Source: an uncultured Bacteroidota bacterium
GTDB lineage: Bacteria > Bacteroidota > Bacteroidia > Bacteroidales > P3
NCBI GenBank assembly: GCA_902784865.1
Contig: CACZWL010000007.1
Span: 40,106 to 104,105 of the forward strand
DNA: 64,000 nt
Direction: 5' to 3'
In this document: in pieces, positions 44,495-52,860 of the stretch
How positions within the stretch are numbered: the stretch's first letter is position 1
Layout of the letters: each line of letters opens with the position of its first letter
Position numbers and translations under genes: made by a program
Notes under the pieces: model-generated
Database searches by the model: none
The model's input: the letters and a program-made list of their open reading frames with translations, nothing else
Told to the model about the DNA's origin: nothing

Positions 44495-44498
44495 CACC

Positions 44499-45200
44499 AT
44501 GATTGAAGTTGAAATATGCTGCAACTCACTGGCCTCGGCGCGCGCCGCCGCCAGCGGCGGCGCGCGCCGCATCGAACTCTGCCGCGACCTGCAATGCGGA
44601 GGCTTGACGCCTGACGACGAGACGATTGCGCGCTGCGTCAACGACCTGGGGCTACGCACTCACGTGCTGGTGCGACCTCGCCCCGGCGACTTCTGCTACA
44701 GCGACGCCGAGATCATCGAAATCGAAGAGACCCTGATGCGCTGCCGCACACTGGGCGCAGCCGCGGTGGTGGTAGGCTTCCTGACAAGCGAAGGCACTGT
44801 CGACGAAGAACTTACGCGCCATATCGTGCGACTGGCCGCGCCCATGGAAGTGACCTTCCACCGCGCCTTCGACGAAGCGCGCCAGGCGCCGCTCGAAGCG
44901 CTCGCCGCCGTCATCCGCGCCGGATGCCACCGCCTGCTCACCTCGGGCCAGGCGCCCACGGCCCCCGAAGGCGCCGCCGTCATCCGCCAACTGGTGCAGG
45001 CCGCCGCCGACCACCCGCTGCCCACGGCGCCCTTCAAAATCCTGGCCGGCAGCGGCATAACACCACTGAACGTAAGGCAGTTGATAGCCGCCACCGGCGT
45101 CATCGAAGTGCACGGCTCCTGCAAGACCACACTCCCCGACGGCACCACCCAGACCGATGCCGAACAAGTCAAATTGTTAATACAAAACACACTGATATGA
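44499..45200 (+). CDS. cutC: Copper homeostasis protein CutC-like (TIM barrel)
   Basis: 233 aa. It starts IEVEICCNSLASA and has the CutC signatures GARRIELCRDLQCGGLTP, VLVRPRPGDFCYSD, EVTFHRAFDEA, LLTSGQAPTA and LAGSGI. Copper link in the family is debated; it may be an enzyme with a TIM barrel. The start at 44499 gives the full family N terminus; extension upstream crosses the promoter. It overlaps the transglutaminase gene by ATGA. Confidence 0.93.
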   Translation: MIEVEICCNSLASARAAASGGARRIELCRDLQCGGLTPDDETIARCVNDLGLRTHVLVRPRPGDFCYSDAEIIEIEETLMRCRTLGAAAVVVGFLTSEGTVDEELTRHIVRLAAPMEVTFHRAFDEARQAPLEALAAVIRAGCHRLLTSGQAPTAPEGAAVIRQLVQAAADHPLPTAPFKILAGSGITPLNVRQLIAATGVIEVHGSCKTTLPDGTTQTDAEQVKLLIQNTLI

Positions 45201-47740
45201 AACGCATTATCCCTCTGCTGGCCGTGCTGCTCACCCTTGCCGCGTGCCACCGCGACCCCCATTTCATCACCGACCGCAGCTATCGCAACGAGGTGCATGA
45301 GGATTTCGAGTCAAGAGTTAAGAATTATGAGTTAAGAGGGTTGGAGTTCGACACGCTTTCCTGCATGGAGCGCGAAGCCATGGAGTTCCTCTATGCCTAC
45401 ATGCCGCTTTCGGACCTGGCCGACTACGAGCCGCAGTTCTTCCTGCAGCAGGTGCGCTATGCATTCCGCGCACGCGAGGAGATGCCGTGGGGCAAGGATA
45501 TACCGGAGGACGAGTTCCGCCACTTCGTGCTGGTCTATCGCGTTAATAACGAAAACCTTGACACGGCGCGCATGGTGATGTACCGTGCGTTGAAGGATCG
45601 CGTACAGGGCATGACGATAGAGGAGGCTGCGCTGGAGGTGAACCATTGGTGCCACGAGCATGTAGCCTACCGCGCCAGCGACAGCCGCACCTCCGCCCCT
45701 CTGGCCACCATGCGCACCTCGCTCGGCCGCTGCGGCGAGGAGAGCACCTTCACCGTCACTGCCCTACGCGCCGTCGGCATCCCCGCACGCCAGTGCTACA
45801 CACCCCGCTGGGCCCACTGCGATGATAATCACGCATGGGTGGAAGTCTACGTCGACGGCGAATGGAAGTTCCTTGGCGCCTGCGAGCCCGACCCGCGGCT
45901 CGACATGGGCTGGTTCTCAGTGCCTTCGACGCGCTGCATGATGGTACACAGCAAGGCCTTCGGCAAGTACAAGGGCGACGAGGAAGTGGTGAAGCGCACG
46001 GGACTGTACTCCGAACTGAACCTGCTGAGCCACTATGCCCCCACGCGCCGCGTCACCATCACGGTGCAGGATGCCAAGGGCAATCCGCTGCCGGGCGCTA
46101 AGGTGAAGTTCAAGCTCTACAACTACGCCGAATACTATACCCTCAGTACGCAGACCGCCGATGCGGAGGGCAAAGCCAGCCTCACCACCGGCCTGGGCGA
46201 CCTGCTGATCTGGGCGGTTGCTCCAGTGGAGCAATCGAGCGCGGCTCAAAGAGCTTCGCGCATGGAAATCCGCTTCGCCTTCGAGAAGCTGGACGTCCGC
46301 CGGGACAGCACCCTAACCCTGACCATCCCCAACAATTTCAATTCTCAATTCTCAATTCTCAATTTAGAGATGGTGCCCCCCGTGGCCGGCGAGCCCAAGG
46401 TGGTTGCCACCGAAGAGGAGACCGCCGCCAACGCCCGCCGCCTGGCCTACGAGGACTCCGTGCGCAATGCCTACACCGCCACGTTCCACACCAACAGCCA
46501 CAACGCCTACGTGCGCAAGGCCGAAGGCAACTGGGCCGAGATAGAGAAATTCCTCGACATCCACCCCGTCTGCGGCGACTACCTGTCGGCCTACAGCGAC
46601 AAGGACCTGCGCGACATCACCGCCGAGGTGCTGGAGGCGCACTGGACCACCCACGCTACCTATCAGCCAATCAACAGGTCAACCTATCAACGAGGCCTCA
46701 TGCCCGCCCGCATCAGCAACGAGATGGTGCGCCCCTACCGTGAGGAACTCTCCTGTTTCAAGGGTATGACGGCCGAGGAGATTCGTCGTTGGGTGGTCGA
46801 CAACATCGTTGTCGACGACAGCAGCAACTACTACAACTGCCCCATCTCGCCCGTGGGCGTGTACAAGCTGCGCCGCGCCGACAGCCACAGCCGCGACATC
46901 TTCTTTGTGGCCGCCTGCCGCGCCGCCGGTGTGCCCGCCTACCTGGACAACGCCACCAACATTATCTACAGCTGGGAAAACGCCGCCTGGGCAATTTCCG
47001 GCTTCTCCGGAAAAACCGGTTTTTCCGGAGAAGCCGGAAAACTGACCCTTGTCTACAAGGGCAAGAATCCCGCCAAGCCCGTCTACTGGCCCCACTTCAC
47101 GCTGGCCAAGCTGGAGAACGGCGACCTGCGCACCTTCGACTTCGAGGACGACCCGCGCATGGCCTCCTTCCCCGCCACCATCGAGCTGGAACCCGGCACC
47201 TACTGCCTCTCCACCGGCAACCGCGCCGCCGACGGCTCTGTGCGCTCGCGCATGGAGTTCTTCGAGGTGAAGGCTGGCGAGAAAATAACCAAGGAGATTG
47301 TCGTCCTACCGCTGGAAGACAGACTTAACACTGAACCCTCAACACTGAACCCTCACCTCGAACTCTACGATGGCATCGAGCTGTGGGACTATGCCGGCGA
47401 GGCAGGTATGCTCTACGTCAATCTGGGCGACTACAGCGAGCCATCGAAGCACCTCGTCGTCGAACTGCGCCAACTACAGAAAGAGATGCGCCAGTGGGGC
47501 GGCATGACCTTCATGGTGGGACCTGCGAGCCTGAACATGCACGAATGGAGCCTTGCCAACACCGACATCGCCTACCAAAAGGGCGAGCTGGAACGCCGCA
47601 TCGCCGAGGCCGTCGGCATCGCCAGCGTGCAGTACCCTCTGGTGGCCCTCATCGACAACGACGGCCACATCCTCTACCACAGTACCGGCTACAAAATCGG
47701 CGTGGTGGAGCAGGTGCTGAAGGCTGCGAAGAGTTTCTAG
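45197..47740 (+). CDS. Large transglutaminase-like lipoprotein
   Basis: 847 aa. The lipobox is LLTLAACH. The transglutaminase-like core (about residues 140-235) has catalytic Cys in GRCGEES and His in DDNHAWVEVY. A CarboxypepD_reg-like domain follows (TVQDAKGNPLPGAKVKFKL). A second transglutaminase-like region (about 500-620) has SHSRDIFFVAACRAAGVPA, where the Cys is replaced, so it is probably inactive. The C terminus ends in a thioredoxin-like strand set without CxxC (PLVALIDNDGHILYH). Five linker stretches are encoded by repeat-like DNA, including a perfect 46-bp palindrome. Probably a surface or periplasmic protein-processing enzyme; substrate unknown. Confidence 0.88.
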   Translation: MKRIIPLLAVLLTLAACHRDPHFITDRSYRNEVHEDFESRVKNYELRGLEFDTLSCMEREAMEFLYAYMPLSDLADYEPQFFLQQVRYAFRAREEMPWGKDIPEDEFRHFVLVYRVNNENLDTARMVMYRALKDRVQGMTIEEAALEVNHWCHEHVAYRASDSRTSAPLATMRTSLGRCGEESTFTVTALRAVGIPARQCYTPRWAHCDDNHAWVEVYVDGEWKFLGACEPDPRLDMGWFSVPSTRCMMVHSKAFGKYKGDEEVVKRTGLYSELNLLSHYAPTRRVTITVQDAKGNPLPGAKVKFKLYNYAEYYTLSTQTADAEGKASLTTGLGDLLIWAVAPVEQSSAAQRASRMEIRFAFEKLDVRRDSTLTLTIPNNFNSQFSILNLEMVPPVAGEPKVVATEEETAANARRLAYEDSVRNAYTATFHTNSHNAYVRKAEGNWAEIEKFLDIHPVCGDYLSAYSDKDLRDITAEVLEAHWTTHATYQPINRSTYQRGLMPARISNEMVRPYREELSCFKGMTAEEIRRWVVDNIVVDDSSNYYNCPISPVGVYKLRRADSHSRDIFFVAACRAAGVPAYLDNATNIIYSWENAAWAISGFSGKTGFSGEAGKLTLVYKGKNPAKPVYWPHFTLAKLENGDLRTFDFEDDPRMASFPATIELEPGTYCLSTGNRAADGSVRSRMEFFEVKAGEKITKEIVVLPLEDRLNTEPSTLNPHLELYDGIELWDYAGEAGMLYVNLGDYSEPSKHLVVELRQLQKEMRQWGGMTFMVGPASLNMHEWSLANTDIAYQKGELERRIAEAVGIASVQYPLVALIDNDGHILYHSTGYKIGVVEQVLKAAKSF
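46334..46365. repeat. AATTCTC heptamer repeat inside the transglutaminase gene
   Basis: Three exact AATTCTC units (46340-46360) flanked by partial ones. It encodes FNSQFSILNL in the gene's frame and differs sharply in base composition from the GC-rich surroundings. Confidence 0.85.
46995..47040. repeat. Perfect 46-bp palindrome inside the transglutaminase gene
   Basis: The two 23-bp halves are exact reverse complements with no spacer (TTTCCGGCTTCTCCGGAAAAACC is one half in part: starts TTTCCGGCTTC, ends AAAAACC). It is read in frame as SGFSGKTGFSGEAGK. Such a structure would form a cruciform in DNA or a strong hairpin in mRNA. Confidence 0.95.
47327..47354. repeat. 14-bp tandem duplication inside the transglutaminase gene
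   Basis: AACACTGAACCCTC occurs twice head to tail (47327-47340, 47341-47354), encoding NTEPSTLNP between two domains. Confidence 0.9.
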
Positions 47741-48753
47741 GGCATGAGCACCGATGCCACAAAGTTGCCCACGGCGAGGGCTGTGGGGGTGGAGAAGTGG
47801 GAGTCGTCGGGGAGGTAGACATCGGGGGTGCCGCTGGCGACGAGCGAGGTGATGAGGGGGAGGGTGTTGACAAATCGAGGCAGGGCTTCGAGCGGACACG
47901 GAGCCTCGAGGAGGCGCTCGCCCGAGTGGCGCGGAGCAGCGAGGTGGCGGTGGTAGACGGTGTATTTGTCGGGTATGGCGACGAGGAAGAGGGTGATACC
48001 CTGCGTGCCGGCCAGGCTGTCGAGGCGGTGCCAGTTGGCCAGGGCTGCTGCGGCCTGCTCGGACGAAAGGTTGCTGTGGAGGTCATCCTCGTAGTAGTAC
48101 AGCCTGTCGGGACGGCAGGAGAAATAGTTGCCGTCGAGGCGCTCCACACCCACCGGGACATCGATGCCGAGACGGTGCTGGTAGAACTGAATGGGCTTGC
48201 GCGATTTGCGGCGCCATTTGCCTTTCAGGATGTCGAGGGACCCCTCTTTGCGCTGAGTTGCACCGGCTGCAGCTGCGGCCGGATTAGTATGGGAGGGATT
48301 TTCCTGCGGGAATTGGAGCAGCGCGAGGCTGACCAGATTGCGCTCGACGAGTTCGAGCACCACGGTGTCGCCCAGGAGGCCGGGATGATGCAGCAGAGCA
48401 TCGAGGAGGTCGTCGGCAGGCTTGTAGAAGCGGCCGGCGAAGACGATGCGTTTGGATAGGGCGGCTCCCATGAACTGGTGCCATCGGAGACTGTCGCCGA
48501 TAGAGAAGCTGTCGCCGAATACCACCATCTCGTCGTCGGCCAACGCAGCTATGTCGGGCACCGATTCCACGTTGCGGCATTCTGCCATCGGCGGGCGCGG
48601 CAGAATTTGCGGATGCGTGTAGTGGAACTCGGTGGAGGTCATGCGACCCAAGTCGCCTTCCATAGCCGACCAATCTGCAATGAAGAAATAGTAGACCAGC
48701 AGTGCCACAAACGGCAAGAGGTAGAGGAGTGTGCGGAGGAGGAAGCGTTTCAT
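47737..48753 (-). CDS. AlgJ/AlgX-like SGNH-type protein, partner of the MBOAT acyltransferase
   Basis: 338 aa. N-terminal membrane anchor (residues 2-25), then an SGNH-like domain with the GDSFS block (catalytic Ser), later DDLHSN and a C-terminal DDSHFS with the Asp-x-x-His pair. It starts 7 nt after the MBOAT stop. Together these two genes form the usual two-component O-acetylation system: MBOAT moves acetyl across the membrane and the SGNH protein transfers it to a polysaccharide. Target glycan unknown. Its stop overlaps the transglutaminase stop. Confidence 0.82.
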   Translation of the reverse strand: MKRFLLRTLLYLLPFVALLVYYFFIADWSAMEGDLGRMTSTEFHYTHPQILPRPPMAECRNVESVPDIAALADDEMVVFGDSFSIGDSLRWHQFMGAALSKRIVFAGRFYKPADDLLDALLHHPGLLGDTVVLELVERNLVSLALLQFPQENPSHTNPAAAAAGATQRKEGSLDILKGKWRRKSRKPIQFYQHRLGIDVPVGVERLDGNYFSCRPDRLYYYEDDLHSNLSSEQAAAALANWHRLDSLAGTQGITLFLVAIPDKYTVYHRHLAAPRHSGERLLEAPCPLEALPRFVNTLPLITSLVASGTPDVYLPDDSHFSTPTALAVGNFVASVLMP

Positions 48754-48760
48754 GGCGAGG

Positions 48761-50176
48761 TCAGAATTGGAAATAGATGAAGTTCTCGTTCTGCGAGGAG
48801 AAGAGGAGCGAGACGACGATGAGGGCGTAGTAGGCCAGGGCACGGACGGGGGCGAATGGTACGCGGTCGAGGGCGAGCCCATGGTCGCGGTCGCGGTTGA
48901 ACCATTCGGCGGTCAGCATGGCGAGGATCAGCAGGAGTGTGAACCACGGGAAATCAAGGCTCATGCTGCTGGAGGAAGTGAATATGCGCCCGACAAACCG
49001 GAATGCGTCGCCAATGCTGTCGGCGCGGAAAAGAATCCAGCCAAAGGTGCAGAGGGCGAAGGTGAGCAGCATCTGCATCAGCTCGCCGAGCGAGGGGAGC
49101 AGGCGGTGTCCAGCCACAGTGTCGGTATTGCGTCGGTTGCGCCCGCCGAGCAGAAGCGGCAGGAAGAGCAGGGCGTGGAAGGCACCCCATGCAATGAACG
49201 TCCAGTTGGCTCCGTGCCAGAGACCGCTGACGAGGAAGATGACAAAGGTGTTGCGCACTGCCTTGGCCCGTCCCTCGCGGCTTCCGCCGAGGGGGATGTA
49301 GATATAGTCGCGGAACCACGTGTTGAGCGAGATATGCCACCGGCGCCAGAACTCGGCAATGTCGCGACTGAAATAGGGTGTGCTGAAGTTGAGGCGCAGG
49401 TTGATGCCGAAGAGTTTGGCGCAGCCGATGGCGATATTGCTGTAGCCGGCAAAGTCGCCGTAGATCTGGAACGAGAAAAGGATGGCAGCAAGGATGAGCT
49501 GGCCCGGGGAAGCGGCGGAGAAAGAACTCCACACCTGATCCACATACCAGCCGCAACGGTCGGCCACGGCCATCTTCATGAAGAAGCCCCAAAGCATCTG
49601 GCGCATGCCGTCGACAGCCAAGGCATAATCAAAGATTCGCTTTTGGCAGAATTGGGGAAGCAGGCTGGTGGCGCGCTCGATGGGGCCGGCCACAAGCTGG
49701 GGGAAGAAGCTGATGTAGGCGAAGAAAGCCACGGCGTCGCGCGTAGGGGTGAGCTTGCCTTTATAGACGTCGATGGAATATGAGAGGGCCTGGAATGTAT
49801 AGAACGAGATGCCGACGGGCAGCACGAGGTGGAGCAACAGGCGGTCGGACTGCAATCCGAACATCGCGGCGAACTCGGCGGCGAAGAAGTCATAATATTT
49901 GAATAGAGCCAAGATGGCGAGATTGACGCCGATATTGGCCCACAGGGCTGCCTTGCGGAAACGGCTGTCGACATTCCCGATGACCAGGCCGCTGGCGAAG
50001 GAGCAAGCGCTGGTGAAGGCGATGAGAATAAGGAATTTCCAGTCCCACCAGCCATAGAAGAGATAGGAAGCGGACACGACAAAGAGGTTCTGCCACCGCA
50101 ATCGGTTGCGCAGGAGCCAGTAGATGGCGAATACCGCCGGGAGGAAGAGTAGGAACTCGGTGGAGTTGAACAGCAT
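48761..50176 (-). CDS. MBOAT family O-acyltransferase
   Basis: 471 aa with about ten hydrophobic helices. Family motifs are PVGISFYTFQALSY, FPQLVAGPIER, FWRRWHISL and the catalytic His in SGLWHGANWTF. Similar to AlgI/DltB/PatA proteins that move acyl groups across the inner membrane. Operon with the AlgJ-like gene downstream; glmS starts the same strand block upstream with a 12-nt spacer. Confidence 0.93.
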   Translation of the reverse strand: MLFNSTEFLLFLPAVFAIYWLLRNRLRWQNLFVVSASYLFYGWWDWKFLILIAFTSACSFASGLVIGNVDSRFRKAALWANIGVNLAILALFKYYDFFAAEFAAMFGLQSDRLLLHLVLPVGISFYTFQALSYSIDVYKGKLTPTRDAVAFFAYISFFPQLVAGPIERATSLLPQFCQKRIFDYALAVDGMRQMLWGFFMKMAVADRCGWYVDQVWSSFSAASPGQLILAAILFSFQIYGDFAGYSNIAIGCAKLFGINLRLNFSTPYFSRDIAEFWRRWHISLNTWFRDYIYIPLGGSREGRAKAVRNTFVIFLVSGLWHGANWTFIAWGAFHALLFLPLLLGGRNRRNTDTVAGHRLLPSLGELMQMLLTFALCTFGWILFRADSIGDAFRFVGRIFTSSSSMSLDFPWFTLLLILAMLTAEWFNRDRDHGLALDRVPFAPVRALAYYALIVVSLLFSSQNENFIYFQF

Positions 50177-50188
50177 GCAGGGAGCAGG

Positions 50189-52051
50189 TTATTCCACGGT
50201 TACGCTCTTGGCCAGGTTGCGAGGTTGGTCGACGTTGCGGCCTTTGGCGGTGGCCACGTAGTAGGAGAGCAGCTGCAGGGGGATGACGGCCAGCAGGGGG
50301 ACGAAGCAGTCGCGCGTGTCGGGGATGACGAAGGTGTAGTCGCTCATGTCGGAGACGGTCTTGTCGCCTTCGGTGACGACGCTGATGATCTTGCCTTTGC
50401 GCGACTTGATTTCCTGGATGTTGGAGACCACCTTGTCGTACATGCCGCGCTTGGGGGCGATGAAGACGCAGGGCATCTCCTCGTCGACGAGTGCGATGGG
50501 GCCGTGCTTCATCTCGGCGGCGGGGTAGCCTTCGGCATGGATATAGCTGATTTCCTTGAGCTTGAGGGCTCCTTCGAGGGCCACGGGGTAGTTGTAGCCG
50601 CGGCCGAGGAAGAGGAAGTTGCGGCAGTAGGTGAACATCTGGGCGAACTTGTCGATGTCCTTGTTGTGTTCGAGGGTCCACTGTATCTTGTCGGGGATGG
50701 TCTGCAGCTCGTCGACGAGGGTGTGGAACATTTCGTCGCTGAGAGTGCGTTTGACCTTTGCGATGGCGAGGCCGAGGAGGCAGAGGGTGACGACCTGGCC
50801 GGTGAAGGCCTTGGTGGAGGCGACGCCGATTTCGGGGCCGACGTGGATGTAGGTGCCGCTATGGGTGGCGCGGGCGATGGAGGAGCCTATGACGTTGCAG
50901 ATGCCGTAGAGGAAGGCGCCTTTCTGCTCGGCGAGCTGTATGGCGGCCAGGGTGTCGGCCGTCTCGCCGCTCTGGCTGACGGCGATGACGATGTCGTCGG
51001 GGTAGATGACGGGGTTGCGGTAGCGGAACTCGGAGGCGTACTCCACCTCGACGGGGATGTGGGCGGCCTCTTCGATGAAGTATTTGCCGATGAGGGCCGA
51101 GTGCCACGAGGTGCCGCAGGCGCAGATGATGATGCGGCGGGCGTTGAGGAAGCGCTCCTTGTGGTCGACGATGCCGCTGAGGAGGACGTCCTTGGCTTGG
51201 ACGTGGATGCGGCCGCGGATACAGGTGCGCAGGGCGTTGGGCTGCTCCCATATTTCCTTGAGCATGAAGTGGGGGTAGCCGCCTTTCTCGAGCTCGTCGA
51301 GGGAGAGCCTGAGGGTGTGCATCTCGGGCGTCTGGTGGACGTTGGCGAGGTTGATGATTTCGGGCAGGTCGCTCTGGCGGGTCATGAGCGCTATCTCCTC
51401 GTCTTTGAGGTAGATGACCTGGTTGGTGTACTCGATGATGGGGGTGGCGTCGGAGCCGATGTAGAACTCTTTCTTGCCGTGGGCGTCGGTGCCGACACCG
51501 ATGACCAGGGGCGAGCCTTTGCGGGCGCAGACTATGCGGTCGGGGTATTCGCGCTCGAGGATGGCGATGGCGTAGGCGCCGACGACGTTCTTCAGGGCGC
51601 GCTGGACGGCGGTGAAGAGGTCGCACTTGTTGCTTTTCTGCGTGTATTCTATCAGTTGCACGAGGACCTCGGTGTCGGTGTCGGAGTGGAAGGTGTAGCC
51701 TTCCTTCTCGAGCATGGCGCGGAGGGTCTTGTAGTTCTCGATGATGCCGTTGTGGACCAGCGAGAGGTTGCCGCTCTGGCTGCGGTGGGGGTGGGCGTTG
51801 ACGGTGTTGGGCTCGCCGTGGGTGGCCCAGCGGGTGTGGGCGATGCCGATGGTACCCGTGGTGTCCTCGGCAGAGCATTTCTCCTCCAGGGCTGACACCT
51901 TGCCGGTGGCCTTGTAGACATTCAGCGCCTGCTGGGAGGTGATCATGGAGACGCCGGCCGAGTCGTAGCCGCGGTATTCAAGACGATGCAAGCCTTTGAT
52001 CAAGATGGGGTAGGCCTGCTGTTCCCCGATATATCCTACTATTCCGCACAT
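50189..52051 (-). CDS. glmS: Glutamine-fructose-6-phosphate aminotransferase (isomerizing)
   Basis: 620 aa from the ATG followed by Cys2, the glutaminase nucleophile (MCGIVGYIG). HRLEYRGYDSAG and HTRWATHG (N-terminal domain), then two SIS domains with CGTSWHSA and SQSGETADT, ending in the C-terminal KSVTVE. Makes glucosamine 6-phosphate for peptidoglycan and LPS. The upstream in-frame codons lie in an AT-rich spacer and are rejected. No glmS ribozyme-like sequence was recognised. Confidence 0.96.
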   Translation of the reverse strand: MCGIVGYIGEQQAYPILIKGLHRLEYRGYDSAGVSMITSQQALNVYKATGKVSALEEKCSAEDTTGTIGIAHTRWATHGEPNTVNAHPHRSQSGNLSLVHNGIIENYKTLRAMLEKEGYTFHSDTDTEVLVQLIEYTQKSNKCDLFTAVQRALKNVVGAYAIAILEREYPDRIVCARKGSPLVIGVGTDAHGKKEFYIGSDATPIIEYTNQVIYLKDEEIALMTRQSDLPEIINLANVHQTPEMHTLRLSLDELEKGGYPHFMLKEIWEQPNALRTCIRGRIHVQAKDVLLSGIVDHKERFLNARRIIICACGTSWHSALIGKYFIEEAAHIPVEVEYASEFRYRNPVIYPDDIVIAVSQSGETADTLAAIQLAEQKGAFLYGICNVIGSSIARATHSGTYIHVGPEIGVASTKAFTGQVVTLCLLGLAIAKVKRTLSDEMFHTLVDELQTIPDKIQWTLEHNKDIDKFAQMFTYCRNFLFLGRGYNYPVALEGALKLKEISYIHAEGYPAAEMKHGPIALVDEEMPCVFIAPKRGMYDKVVSNIQEIKSRKGKIISVVTEGDKTVSDMSDYTFVIPDTRDCFVPLLAVIPLQLLSYYVATAKGRNVDQPRNLAKSVTVE

Positions 52052-52085
52052 AAGTCGCGTGTTTATTGGTTCATATTTTGAGGTG

Positions 52086-52093
52086 CAAAGATA
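52086..52093 (-). promoter_or_regulatory. -7 box of glmS
   Basis: Minus strand TATCTTTG, about 35 nt before the glmS ATG. No exact -33 TTTG. Confidence 0.65.
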
Positions 52094-52322
52094 CGAATTT
52101 TTCCCGACATAGAAGAAAAAATGTTTCAAGCGCGCACGCATAAGGCCTCCCGACTGCGGTGCAGACGGGCGGAAAAAGGGGGCGATTTTTTTTGAAAAAA
52201 AACCGAAAAAAGGGCTATTTTTCCACTTATGCAACAAGCTGATTATCAGTACTTGAAAAGATTCCCCTTTTGCTCACCTTTTGACATGGCAGGTGTATGG
52301 TCGGAGGGCGGCGGGTGTGGGG

Positions 52323-52363
52323 GAAAAAAAGCGAGGGTGCGAAGTGTCCACTTCGCACCCTCG
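52323..52363 (-). terminator. Intrinsic terminator of the cyclophilin-like gene
   Basis: A 15-bp stem CGAGGGTGCGAAGTG with its complement, followed by eight T on the minus strand. Confidence 0.9.
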
Positions 52364-52390
52364 ATGAAGGTTTGTTCCGGTTTGCCGTCG

Positions 52391-52837
52391 CTACTCTGCC
52401 GCGAAGGCGATGGAGACCGAGCCGCTGCCGAGGGCCTCTTTTAACCCCTCGGTGTCGGCGATGCGGCCGATGGGGGAGTAGCTGTAGGACGTGGAGAATG
52501 TCTCGTAGAAGACCACCACGCAGTCGTCCTGGTAGAGCATGATGTCGCCGGCGTGGATGGTGCCGACGCCGGTGCGGTTGGTGGGCAGCGGCTGCGAGAG
52601 GTAGTGATACTTCTCGTTGCCGTGCAAATCTTTCATTTCCAGCGTCATTGGAAGCATCTTGAAGAAAGCTTCGGCAGTGCTGTTTTGCTCCATCGTGGCC
52701 GCGAAGGTGCGGTCGCCGATGGTGAGCGTGATGTTGCCAACGGGCGCAGTGGCAGGCGTGACAGGCTCGTCGTCGGGCGTGCAGGCCGCGGCGAGGAGGA
52801 GCATTATTGCGGCTATGATGTTCATCGTGCGGCTCAT
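52391..52837 (-). CDS. Cyclophilin-like fold lipoprotein
   Basis: 148 aa (or 144 from the second ATG). Lipobox LLAAAC, then a beta-rich domain with ITLTIGDRTFAATMEQN, GDIMLYQDDCVVVFYETF and GRIADTEGL, the pattern of the bacterial cyclophilin-like family (PF18050). No peptidyl-prolyl isomerase activity is shown for this family. It lies 23 nt downstream of the acetyltransferase gene. Confidence 0.82.
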   Translation of the reverse strand: MSRTMNIIAAIMLLLAAACTPDDEPVTPATAPVGNITLTIGDRTFAATMEQNSTAEAFFKMLPMTLEMKDLHGNEKYHYLSQPLPTNRTGVGTIHAGDIMLYQDDCVVVFYETFSTSYSYSPIGRIADTEGLKEALGSGSVSIAFAAE

Positions 52838-52860
52838 GGGATTACCAAGACGTAAAGTAC

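Larger units (their letters stand above)
44056..44498. other. 443-bp divergent spacer with repeat copy D and inverted AAATGTTAAAAT motifs
   Basis: No gene seen. Starting from fprA it holds the inverted motif at 44126-44168, a T/A-rich block (GAATTTTTTTGAAAAAAATTG), the dispersed spacer element copy D on the minus strand (about 44255-44375: TACCTACCA, AAGGCAGAAG, GCAAAAGGGG, GTTGCAAAACGCTCATTATCAG), a 21-nt near-palindrome at 44384-44404, and the cutC promoter. Confidence 0.75.
52052..52390. other. 339-bp spacer with repeat copy E, glmS promoter and a terminator
   Basis: From right to left: terminator at 52323-52363, spacer element copy E on the minus strand (about 52190-52310: ACACCTGCCATG, CAAAAGGTGAGCAAAAGGGG, TACTGATAATCAGC, TTGTTGCA, then an A/T block GATTTTTTTTGAAAAAAAAC), and the glmS -7 box. 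No gene seen. Confidence 0.75.

Noticed and set aside
44403-44498. Upstream extension of cutC
   Set aside because: The extra codons run through a consensus promoter and do not resemble the family.
50225-51895. 556-codon frame opposite glmS
   Set aside because: Low-complexity Val/Gly/Ala/Asp composition is an artefact of C-ending codons on the real strand; GlmS motifs are complete.
52052-52390. glmS ribozyme or riboswitch
   Set aside because: The spacer holds a promoter, a shared spacer element and a terminator; no glmS ribozyme-like conserved core was visible, and the leader after the -7 box is only about 35 nt.
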